Assembly: GCA_902470065.1 (NCBI GenBank)
Contig: CABRFA010000021.1
Location: 1-12,245, forward strand
Source: an uncultured Collinsella sp.
GTDB taxonomy: Bacteria; Actinomycetota; Coriobacteriia; Coriobacteriales; Coriobacteriaceae
Direction of reading: 5' to 3'
DNA length: 12,245 nucleotides
Shown here in pieces: positions 6,721 to 12,245 of this stretch (the stretch's first letter is position 1; every line of letters begins with the position of its first letter). Made by a program: the position numbers and the translations under genes. The notes below the pieces were generated by a model. It saw only the letters and a program-made list of their open reading frames with translations. It did no database searches and was not told where the DNA came from.

Positions 6721-7413
6721 CTAAACCGCACATTCCTCGCGTTCGGCATCGAGACGTGCCTTAACGGCATCGGCGGCGATGTGATACGAGAAGCCCTTGC
6801 CCATCAAAAACCGAACCAGTTTTTCGAATCCACGCGTCTCTGGAACACGCCGCTTGGCGAGCAGGGCTGACGCACGCGCCAAATCGTCTTCGACGGCAAA
6901 ATAATCCTCGGGATAACCGGGAATGTCATCGAGCACGACATGACGGCGCTTGAGCTCGGTCTCGATTTTGCGCTGTCCCCAACCGCGCCGCTTGCGCTCC
7001 TCGATAAAGTACGAGCAAAAGCGGTTCTCGTCTAAAAAGTGATACTCGGTGGCGCGCTCGACGGCGAAATCGATCGCGGGCTGGTGAAAGCCGTAGCGAG
7101 CCAGCTTGTCACGGACCTCACCCGTCGCATGGTCGCGGCGCGATAGCATCTCGGTCACCATGGTAAGTGCACATTTACGCTCGATGAGCTGCACCGCCTC
7201 ACGGAAGTTGTCCCAATCGCAGGGAAGATCGGGGCGGTTTTTGACATACAGCCGCGCGACCCGCACGGGAATCCAAATGGACCGCTCAAAACCGCCCTCA
7301 AGCTCACAATCGATATGTGCGCAAGGCTTTTTGGACGCATACCCGCTCGAGAACGAGGAGGCCGCCTTCTTATCGGGAAAGACGACCGTGGCCTCGGTCA
7401 CCGTATACGACAT
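6721..7413 (-). CDS. recX: RecX family regulator of RecA
   Basis: RecX binds RecA filaments and limits their activity; it is often encoded directly after recA, as here. The 230-residue product has a divergent N-terminal region of about 80 residues. The helical repeats that define the family follow: ALTMVTEMLSRRDHATGEVRDKL (about 87-109, matching the AL-LARRD-SE-EL--KL pattern) and DENRFCSYFIEERKRRGWG (about 127-145) with KIETELKRR after it. A third, C-terminal repeat includes KLVRFLMGKGFSYHIAADAV. The ATG at 7413 is 11 bases after the recA stop with no clear ribosome binding site, so it is probably translated by coupling and at lower level than RecA. Its SOS control would come from the recA promoter. 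The gene is less conserved than recA but the assignment is sound. Confidence 0.9.
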   Translation of the reverse strand: MSYTVTEATVVFPDKKAASSFSSGYASKKPCAHIDCELEGGFERSIWIPVRVARLYVKNRPDLPCDWDNFREAVQLIERKCALTMVTEMLSRRDHATGEVRDKLARYGFHQPAIDFAVERATEYHFLDENRFCSYFIEERKRRGWGQRKIETELKRRHVVLDDIPGYPEDYFAVEDDLARASALLAKRRVPETRGFEKLVRFLMGKGFSYHIAADAVKARLDAEREECAV

Positions 7414-7424
7414 GAGCGTAACCG

Positions 7425-8573
7425 CTACTCGTCGTCATCATCGAGCATGGCGGAACCATCGATGGCGTAAAGCTCGTCAAACTCCTCAGGCGCAGGCTGA
7501 TCGGTCAGCTCGACCTCGGACGGAGCATCGTCATCAAACTCAAGTCCACAGGCAAGGCGGACCTTATGCTCAATCTCGTCGGCACAATCGGGGTGTTCGC
7601 GCAGGAACGCCTTGGCGGCCTCGCGACCGTTGCCGAGCTTATCCTCGCCATAGGCAAACCAGGAGCCCATCTTCTTGCAGATGCCGCACTCGACAGCCAT
7701 ATCCAGAATCGAGCCTTCCTTAGAGATGCCCGTACCGTACATGATGTCGAACTCAGCAGAACGGAACGGAGCTGCCACCTTGTTCTTAACGACCTTGGCG
7801 CGCACGCGGTTACCGATAACCTCGTCCTTAAGCTTAATGCTGTCGATACGGCGAATGTCGATACGCACCGAAGAGAAGAACTTAAGGGCGCGGCCGCCCG
7901 TCGTAGTCTCGGGGTTGCCGAACATGACGCCGATCTTCTCACGCAGCTGGTTAATGAAGATGCACGTCGTGTTGGACTTGGACAGCGAGCCGGCGAGCTT
8001 GCGGAGCGCCTGGCTCATCAGGCGAGCCTGAAGACCGACCGTAGTATCGCCGATTTCTCCCTCGATCTCGGCACGCGGGGTCAGCGCGGCGACGGAGTCG
8101 ACGACGATGGCATCGATGGCGCCGGAACGCACGAGCATGTCAACGATTTCGAGCGCTTGCTCGCCCGTATCGGGCTGGGAAATGAGCACCTCGTCGATAT
8201 CCACGCCGATGCGCGCGGCATACGTGGGATCAAGCGCGTGCTCAGCATCGATAAATGCCACAACGCCACCCATTGCCTGGGCCTCGGCCAGGATCTCGAG
8301 CGAAAGCGTCGTCTTACCGGAGGACTCAGGACCGTAAATCTCGACGATACGGCCGCGCGGCACGCCGCCGATACCCAGCGCGGCATCGAGGGCCAGGGCG
8401 CCCGTGGGAATGGCCTCGACCTCGAGCTCGGGACCACCGTCGCCGTACCTCATGATGGAACCCTGGCCGAATTTCTTCTCGATCTCGGCCTTGGTGGTGG
8501 CGATCATCTCATCGCGCTCTTTACCCGTCGTGCGAGCATGAACGGTACGTACGGGACCTGAATTCTTGGCCAT
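7425..8573 (-). CDS. recA: Recombinase RecA
   Basis: RecA forms filaments on single-stranded DNA, drives strand exchange in recombination repair, and triggers LexA self-cleavage in the SOS response. The 382-residue protein shows Walker A GPESSGKT (81-88), Walker B-type AIVVDSVAAL (155-164), loop L1 around EGEIGDTTVGLQARLMSQAL and loop L2 with NQLREKIGVMFGNPETTTGG (208-227). L1 has Thr-Thr where many RecAs have Ser-His. It has about 15 extra N-terminal residues compared with E. coli RecA and ends in an acidic tail (LDDDDE), a common regulatory feature. ATG at 8573 is chosen: AGGAGG lies seven bases upstream (8586-8581). The in-frame TTG at 8594 lies upstream of that site and is rejected. Expression should be SOS-controlled through the LexA box in its promoter. 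Confidence 0.99.
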   Translation of the reverse strand: MAKNSGPVRTVHARTTGKERDEMIATTKAEIEKKFGQGSIMRYGDGGPELEVEAIPTGALALDAALGIGGVPRGRIVEIYGPESSGKTTLSLEILAEAQAMGGVVAFIDAEHALDPTYAARIGVDIDEVLISQPDTGEQALEIVDMLVRSGAIDAIVVDSVAALTPRAEIEGEIGDTTVGLQARLMSQALRKLAGSLSKSNTTCIFINQLREKIGVMFGNPETTTGGRALKFFSSVRIDIRRIDSIKLKDEVIGNRVRAKVVKNKVAAPFRSAEFDIMYGTGISKEGSILDMAVECGICKKMGSWFAYGEDKLGNGREAAKAFLREHPDCADEIEHKVRLACGLEFDDDAPSEVELTDQPAPEEFDELYAIDGSAMLDDDDE

Positions 8574-8603
8574 GAATAGCCCTCCTCTTAACAACCTGCA
8601 TCG

Positions 8604-8632
8604 ATAATAAACGAACGGCTGTTCGTGGTCAA
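8604..8632 (-). promoter_or_regulatory. recA promoter
   Basis: On the minus strand TTGACC (8632-8627) and TATTAT (8609-8604) each match 5 of 6 consensus bases and are exactly 17 bases apart. Transcription should start near 8597, giving a short leader of about 24 bases that contains the AGGAGG site of recA. Confidence 0.85.
8612..8625. promoter_or_regulatory. LexA (SOS) box in the recA promoter
   Basis: CGAACGGCTGTTCG is a perfect match to the CGAAC-N4-GTTCG LexA box known from Bacillus and actinobacteria. It lies entirely between the -35 and -10 hexamers of recA, so bound LexA would block RNA polymerase. A Gram-positive type LexA repressor is therefore expected elsewhere in the genome. Confidence 0.9.
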
Positions 8633-8663
8633 CCGTTCAGGCCAATCATATGCAGGCGGTCTT

Positions 8664-8724
8664 TCCAAAACCCAACCAAACGCCGACCAAACACTGACCA
8701 AATGCTTGACCACAAAGGACCAAA
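8664..8724. repeat. Helically phased GACCAAA repeat array upstream of recA
   Basis: Six units related to GACCAAA on the plus strand (TTTGGTC on the minus) have their CC pairs at 8665, 8676, 8687, 8698, 8710 and 8720, so steps of 11, 11, 11, 12 and 10 bases. Exact GACCAAA occurs at 8685, 8696 and 8718; AACCAAA at 8674, GACCACAAA at 8708 and TCCAAAA at 8664 are variants. The array ends about 32 bases before the recA -35. It could be a multi-site regulator target or a bent A-tract region; the function is unknown. Confidence 0.6.
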
Positions 8725-8777
8725 TATGAACAAGGCAGGCAAAAATACATCTACAACCAGCACAAACGCCAAATGAT

Positions 8778-8820
8778 CCTAAGGTCCCTATCTCCACAAT
8801 TAAGGGGCCCTAAGGCCCCT
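8778..8820. repeat. Short direct repeat CCTAAGGYCCCT beside the cinA terminator
   Basis: CCTAAGGTCCCT (8778-8789) recurs as CCTAAGGCCCCT (8809-8820), 11 of 12 bases identical. The second copy forms the loop and part of the arm of the terminator hairpin after cinA. It may be a partial duplication of the terminator or give an alternative fold. Confidence 0.4.
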
Positions 8821-8823
8821 TAA
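8800..8823 (-). terminator. Strong hairpin, probable terminator after cinA
   Basis: TTAAGGGGCC, four bases, GGCCCCTTAA is a perfect ten-pair stem 7 bases past the cinA stop. The U-rich signal after the stem is poor (TTGTGG on the minus strand), although the 3' arm itself ends TTAA. It separates the pgsA-cinA block from the recA promoter region. Termination is likely but its efficiency is uncertain. Confidence 0.65.
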
Positions 8824-8830
8824 AACACGT

Positions 8831-9367
8831 CTATTCCATAGAGTTGAGCACAAGGGCAATGCGACCCAATGCCTCCGTGACCGCATGGGCACGAACACAC
8901 GAACGGTCGCCCTCATAGTGGCAGCGCACAGAGTCCACGACCGGCACGCCCCCATCGGCGGAACGATGCGCCCAGCCAATATAGAAAGTGCCTGCCGGAT
9001 CGTCCTCAGTGCCACCGCCGGGGCCGGCATAACCCGTTGCGCTCACTGCAATATCGCTCTGGTACAGCTCCAGCGAACCCACCGCCATCTCGCGCGCGGT
9101 CTGATGCGACACCGCGGTATAGCGGTCGAGCGTCTCCTGCTCAACACCAAGAACACGATGCTTGATCTCATCGCAATAGGTCACCGCACCGCCACGCAGC
9201 ACCGCCGAGGCGCCCGGGATATCGGCAATCGTCGAGGCGATCATACCCGCCGTCAGCGACTCAGCCGTCGAAACCGTCACGCCCCGAGCGCTCGCGCGCT
9301 CGACAATATCACGCGCCAGCTCCTCGTTATGTGCGGAAATCTGCTCAAAAGAGTCCGTCATACCCAC
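8831..9367 (-). CDS. cinA: CinA C-terminal domain protein (nicotinamide-nucleotide amidase, PncC)
   Basis: The PncC/CinA C-terminal enzyme deamidates nicotinamide mononucleotide to nicotinic acid mononucleotide, salvaging the NAD by-product made by DNA ligase. This 178-residue protein is the stand-alone form and lacks the N-terminal MoCF-like domain of full-length CinA. It shows STAESLTAG (33-41, family pattern ESxTGG), TYCDEIKHRVLGV (63-75) with the conserved Tyr and Lys, and GYAGPGGGTEDDPAGT near residue 112. GTG at 9367 has AGG five bases upstream; ATG at 9361, giving a protein two residues shorter, is the alternative, and the sequence does not settle it. It starts only 6 bases after pgsA and precedes recA, the pgsA-cinA-recA order also seen in Bacillus. 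No competence role can be read from the sequence. Confidence 0.93.
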   Translation of the reverse strand: MGMTDSFEQISAHNEELARDIVERASARGVTVSTAESLTAGMIASTIADIPGASAVLRGGAVTYCDEIKHRVLGVEQETLDRYTAVSHQTAREMAVGSLELYQSDIAVSATGYAGPGGGTEDDPAGTFYIGWAHRSADGGVPVVDSVRCHYEGDRSCVRAHAVTEALGRIALVLNSME

Positions 9368-9373
9368 CAGGAC

Positions 9374-10012
9374 CTAGACCGAAAAGACGATCTTGCGGCA
9401 GTTCCAGAAGTACTGGGCGCCCGAGATAACGGTCAGGACAACGGCAACGGCGTACAGGAAGCGCGACACCGAGTAGATGCCGAGCGTCAGCGCCACCGGG
9501 CCAAGGTGCAAGCCGGCCATAGCAAAAACGCACAGGTAACCGCAAATGGAGACCATCGTGGTTGCCGTCTTGTACTTGCCGAGCTTATCGGCCGCAACGA
9601 CCACACCGGCCGCACTCGCGACCATGCGAAGGGCGCTCACCAGAAGCTCACGGAACAGAATAATGAACACGGACCACACGGTCACCGCGCCAAAATCCAA
9701 GAACAGCAGCAGGGCCGAGAACACGAGCAGCTTATCGGCGATGGGGTCCAAGAATTTACCGAAGTCGGTGATCTCGTTGCGCGAACGCGCCAGATAACCG
9801 TCGACCTTATCGGTGCACGACAGGATCACATACAGAATGAAGGCAGCGGCGGCGAGCGGGCCGTCGAAGGTGCTCCAATCCGTACCGGCAACACTCGTGT
9901 GAGAAAGCGCCGACACGATCATGAACACCGGGATAAAGACGATGCGAACGCACGTCACGATGTTGGCGGGCGTCCAAACACTCGTCAGTTCCTTATTGCT
10001 CTCGTTTGCCAC
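9374..10012 (-). CDS. pgsA: CDP-diacylglycerol--glycerol-3-phosphate 3-phosphatidyltransferase PgsA
   Basis: PgsA makes phosphatidylglycerol phosphate from CDP-diacylglycerol and glycerol 3-phosphate, the committed step to phosphatidylglycerol and cardiolipin, in the cytoplasmic membrane. The 212-residue protein opens with WTPANIVTCVRI, the amphipathic start typical of the family, and has several hydrophobic segments. The CDP-alcohol phosphotransferase signature D-x2-DG-x2-AR-x8-G-x3-D-x3-D is complete: Asp68, Asp71-Gly72, Ala75-Arg76, Gly85, Asp89 and Asp93. The start codon is GTG at 10012, supported by AGGAG six bases upstream. It lies 9 bases after rimO and 6 before cinA, inside one probable operon. 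Other members of the superfamily use different alcohols, but context and length favour PgsA. Confidence 0.95.
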   Translation of the reverse strand: MANESNKELTSVWTPANIVTCVRIVFIPVFMIVSALSHTSVAGTDWSTFDGPLAAAAFILYVILSCTDKVDGYLARSRNEITDFGKFLDPIADKLLVFSALLLFLDFGAVTVWSVFIILFRELLVSALRMVASAAGVVVAADKLGKYKTATTMVSICGYLCVFAMAGLHLGPVALTLGIYSVSRFLYAVAVVLTVISGAQYFWNCRKIVFSV

Positions 10013-10021
10013 GATGCTCTC

Positions 10022-11371
10022 CTACTCCACAACATGGCCGATAAGCTCATAGCAGAAGCTATCGGTAAACTCGACAGTCAGAATATCGCCCACAGATGCC
10101 TCGCTGGCATCCAGATGCACCGCGCCATCGGAATCGGGCGCCTGGAACCAGGCATGGCCGATCAGCTCGGCGCCGTCCTCGGTTTCTTCGATACCGTCGA
10201 CGATCACCTGGGCGCGCTCGCCCACATGTGCGGCGGTGGCGGCAAAACCGAGCGACTCGGCCAGGTCCATGGCCTCCTGGGCGCGCTCGAGCTTGACCTC
10301 TTCGTCGACCTGACCCTCCATCTTAGCGGCCAGGCTGCCCTCCTCCTGCGAGTAGGCAAAGACGCTCGTGTAGTCAAAGCCGACGGTGTCCATAAAGTCG
10401 ATAAGGTCGCGGAACTCGTCGTCGGTCTCGGTCGGGAAGCCGACCATGGCCGTGGAACGAATCACGATGCCGGGGATGCGCTCGCGAAGGTCGCGGAACA
10501 GATCCTCGAGCTCCTGGCGCGAACCGGAGCGACGCATGGCCTTGAGAATGCGCGCGTCGCAGTGCTGCACGGGGATATCGATATAGGGCAGCACCTCGGG
10601 CGTATCGCGAATCGTCTCGATGAGTTCGTCAGTCATGCCCTCGGGCTGCAGATAGAGCACGCGGACCCAGACGTTGTGCGGGCGTACGGCCTCGGCGACG
10701 GCACGCAGCAGCTGCGCCAGATTGCGCGGCGAGCCATCGGCGACGTCCTCGTCGGCAAAGTCGGTACCCCAGATGCCCGTGTCCTGGCCGATCAGCACGA
10801 TCTCGCGCACACCGCCGGCAACCAGGTCGCGCACCTCGGAGATGATGCTCTCGGCATTGCGCGAATGATAGCGGCCGCGGATGTAGGGAATCATGCAGAA
10901 GCTGCAGAAGCGGTTGCAGCCATCGGAAATCTTGACGTAGGCGACAGCACCCTCGACGGTACGTTTGACCTGCGGGATATAGGCTGCAATCTCACGCTCG
11001 ACACCCAGCACGCCATCGATGACCGCCACGATGCCGTCTTCCTCGTCGGCCTTCACAAAGGCAGCGACCTCGGGCAGCTCGTCAGGCAGGTCATCGCCAT
11101 AGCGCGACGGCACGCAGCCGCACATGACGATGGGGCAAGAACGAACGCCGTCCTGAACCTCGTTGGCGAGCTCGAGCGTGGTCTCGATGCTCTCGGACGT
11201 TGCGGAGGCGAGGAACGAGCAAGTATTGACGATGGCGATATCGGCATCCTGCGGGTCGAATGCCTCCTCGTAGCCCGCGGCGGTCAAAAGAGAACGTATG
11301 CGGTCGGTGTCAACCTCGTTCTTAGCGCACCCGAGGGTGATGTAGAGCACGGAGCCCAACGGTGTATCCAT
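10022..11371 (-). CDS. rimO: Ribosomal protein S12 methylthiotransferase RimO
   Basis: RimO is a radical-SAM enzyme that adds a methylthio group to the conserved aspartate (Asp88 in E. coli numbering) of ribosomal protein S12. The 449-residue length is normal. The N-terminal cluster cysteines sit in LGCAKNEVDTD (Cys15), NTCSF (Cys51) and CGCVPSRYG (Cys86). The radical SAM motif CNRFCSFC gives Cys152, Cys156 and Cys159 and is followed by MIPYIRGRYHSR, typical of RimO. A TRAM-like domain ends the protein (about 380-449). LGCAKNEVD and the IRGRYHSR ending distinguish it from the MiaB paralogue encoded about 7 kb away at 2011-3381. ATG at 11371 lies 27 bases after yajQ; an AAAGGA about 12 bases upstream is a rather distant ribosome binding site. 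Confidence 0.95.
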   Translation of the reverse strand: MDTPLGSVLYITLGCAKNEVDTDRIRSLLTAAGYEEAFDPQDADIAIVNTCSFLASATSESIETTLELANEVQDGVRSCPIVMCGCVPSRYGDDLPDELPEVAAFVKADEEDGIVAVIDGVLGVEREIAAYIPQVKRTVEGAVAYVKISDGCNRFCSFCMIPYIRGRYHSRNAESIISEVRDLVAGGVREIVLIGQDTGIWGTDFADEDVADGSPRNLAQLLRAVAEAVRPHNVWVRVLYLQPEGMTDELIETIRDTPEVLPYIDIPVQHCDARILKAMRRSGSRQELEDLFRDLRERIPGIVIRSTAMVGFPTETDDEFRDLIDFMDTVGFDYTSVFAYSQEEGSLAAKMEGQVDEEVKLERAQEAMDLAESLGFAATAAHVGERAQVIVDGIEETEDGAELIGHAWFQAPDSDGAVHLDASEASVGDILTVEFTDSFCYELIGHVVE

Positions 11372-11398
11372 GTTGGAGAGCAGTCCTTTCGATTGATA

Positions 11399-11896
11399 TT
11401 AGCGGTAGTTGGTGAACTGCAGCGGCTGGCCGTAGTCCTGGTCGCGCAGGAACTGGATCACGGTCTGCAACGCGTCCTTCGAAGCAGAGGAAACACGCAG
11501 CTTGTCGGCCTCGATGGTCACCTTGACCTTGAGTTTTTGGTCCTTGATGTCCTTGTTGATCTTCTTGGCGGTCGCCTGGTCGATACCCTCGACGATATGG
11601 CCGAACACGCGCACGGTGCCGCCCGATGCCGCCTGAGGAGCATCCCACGAGACAGCCTTGAGGTCGATGCCGCGCTTGATGAGCTTGGAGCTCAGCACGT
11701 CGATAATCTGCTTGGAGACAAAGTCGGCCGGGGCGTTAATCGTAAAGAGCTTGTCGCCCTTCGAAAGCTCGATCGTAGCGCCGGAATCCTTAAGGTCATA
11801 GCGCTGGGAAATCTCGCGCGTGGTCTGCTGAAAGGCGTTGTCGACCTCTTGCATGTTGACCTCGGACACGACGTCGAAGCTGGAATCTTTAGCCAT
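11399..11896 (-). CDS. yajQ: YajQ family (UPF0234) nucleotide-binding protein
   Basis: YajQ proteins are small cytoplasmic proteins of two RNP-like ferredoxin folds; some homologues bind cyclic di-GMP and act with transcription factors. The 165-residue product fits the family's length. It begins with the signature SSFDVVSEVNMQEVDNAFQQ and continues with REISQRYDLKDSGATIEL. The C-terminal half carries KKINKDIKDQKLKVKVTIEADKLRVS and ends in the conserved QDYGQPLQFTNYR. ATG at 11896 is supported by AAAGGA six bases upstream. It lies 26 bases after the RodZ-like gene and 27 before rimO, so co-transcription is likely. The sequence cannot show whether this protein binds cyclic di-GMP. Confidence 0.96.
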   Translation of the reverse strand: MAKDSSFDVVSEVNMQEVDNAFQQTTREISQRYDLKDSGATIELSKGDKLFTINAPADFVSKQIIDVLSSKLIKRGIDLKAVSWDAPQAASGGTVRVFGHIVEGIDQATAKKINKDIKDQKLKVKVTIEADKLRVSSASKDALQTVIQFLRDQDYGQPLQFTNYR

Positions 11897-11922
11897 GATG
11901 TTTCCTTTCGCGTACGAGCGGC

Positions 11923-12245
11923 TTAGTAGCTATCGTACGAATAGTCGGTAGAATCGGTGGGCGTCTGACCGTCAGTTGCGGTATCGGCGCCATCCGCGGA
12001 CTGGGCATCGGTACCGTCGGTGGTATCGTTACCATCGGTGGCGTCGGCACCATCAGAACTCTCACCATTCTCGGAATCAGTCGTCTCCTTCTTGGGAACG
12101 GTGATTGTCACACGTGCCACGCCCGAGGTCTTGGTATCGTAACGGACCTTTTCACCGTTCTTGGTAACGGTGACATCGGAAGGCTTGGATGTGGTGATCT
12201 CGATCGAGGACTCGGGCGTGTACTCCTGCTCAAAGGGGCCAGTCG
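11923..12245 (-). CDS. C-terminal fragment of a probable RodZ-like (DUF4115) protein
   Basis: Only the last 106 residues are in the window; the 5' end lies beyond the right edge. The first part has alternating hydrophobic strands (SIEITTSKPSDVTV, then TKNGEKVR, then SGVARVTITVP), resembling the beta-rich C-terminal domain of RodZ with its NGKxV turn. RodZ is a membrane cell-shape protein that links MreB to the wall machinery. The final 60 or so residues are a low-complexity tail rich in Asp, Thr, Gly and Ser (TDGTDA-like units), ending in YSYDSY. Position supports the call, since rodZ precedes pgsA-cinA-recA in Bacillus and many Firmicutes. A PASTA-like or other surface beta domain is the alternative. 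The HTH and membrane segment that would prove RodZ are outside the window. No internal start is needed: the frame is open to the edge. Confidence 0.55.
   Translation of the reverse strand, partial: TGPFEQEYTPESSIEITTSKPSDVTVTKNGEKVRYDTKTSGVARVTITVPKKETTDSENGESSDGADATDGNDTTDGTDAQSADGADTATDGQTPTDSTDYSYDSY

Noticed and set aside
7566..8561. Antisense open frame of 331 codons opposite recA
   Set aside because: Codon-aligned mirror of a highly conserved gene, with no start signal or motif of its own.
8574..8594. TTG start for RecA at 8594
   Set aside because: It lies upstream of the AGGAGG site and would place that site inside the gene. MAKNSG at 8573 is well positioned.
8681..8702. PafBC-type (LexA-independent) recA promoter, suggested by GGTCAGTG
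   Set aside because: The resemblance to the TTGTCRGTG element is imperfect, and no TA-N3-T -10 follows at the required 8-base distance. The match comes from the repeat array.
8588..8797. Small minus-strand frame of 69 codons between cinA and recA
   Set aside because: It runs through the phased repeats, the recA promoter and the LexA box, and has no ribosome binding site or recognisable sequence.
8885..11926. Open frame of 1013 codons on the plus strand, antisense to cinA, pgsA, rimO and yajQ
   Set aside because: It is codon-aligned with the four sense genes, which all lie in the same register. It stays open only because those genes avoid TTA, CTA and TCA codons. The sense proteins have clear family motifs; the antisense product has none that I recognise.

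Overview
The window is about 12.2 kb of compact, moderately GC-rich bacterial chromosome. Every gene I can support lies on the minus strand. The gene set and the GC-leaning codon use (very few TTA, CTA or TCA codons) suggest a Coriobacteriia-type actinobacterium, perhaps Collinsella or a relative. That placement is inference from content and style, not from a marker search. There are no tRNAs, rRNAs, insertion sequences, prophage pieces or CRISPR arrays. No gap without a gene exceeds 300 bases; the two longest, about 257 bases each, are both regulatory.

Read in the direction of transcription (right to left) there are three blocks. Block 1 (12245 to 8831) is the C-terminal end of a probable RodZ-like protein, then yajQ, rimO, pgsA and a stand-alone cinA/pncC. 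The genes are separated by 6 to 27 bases, and the block closes with a strong hairpin at 8800-8823. Block 2 (8724 to 6657) is recA-recX. Its promoter has a near-consensus -35/-10 pair with a perfect LexA (SOS) box in the spacer. Upstream of the promoter lies an unexplained array of GACCAAA-like repeats spaced 10-12 bases apart. A probable terminator follows recX. Block 3 (6658 to 1) has its own promoter and a structured leader of about 160 bases, then rny (RNase Y), an uncharacterised GHKL-type ATPase, spoVS, miaB, miaA and hflX. hflX runs off the left edge.

Functionally this is a housekeeping neighbourhood: cell shape and phospholipid synthesis (RodZ-like, PgsA), DNA repair (RecA, RecX, with CinA adjacent), mRNA turnover (RNase Y), tRNA and ribosomal protein modification (MiaA then MiaB on the same tRNA base; RimO on S12) and ribosome rescue (HflX). 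The order rodZ-pgsA-cinA-recA-rny-spoVS-miaB-miaA closely follows that of Bacillus and many Firmicutes, so the cluster is probably ancient. The least understood parts are the ATPase wedged between rny and spoVS, in the place taken by ymdB in Bacillus, the palindrome inside a candidate internal spoVS promoter, the rny leader hairpins, and the phased repeats upstream of recA.
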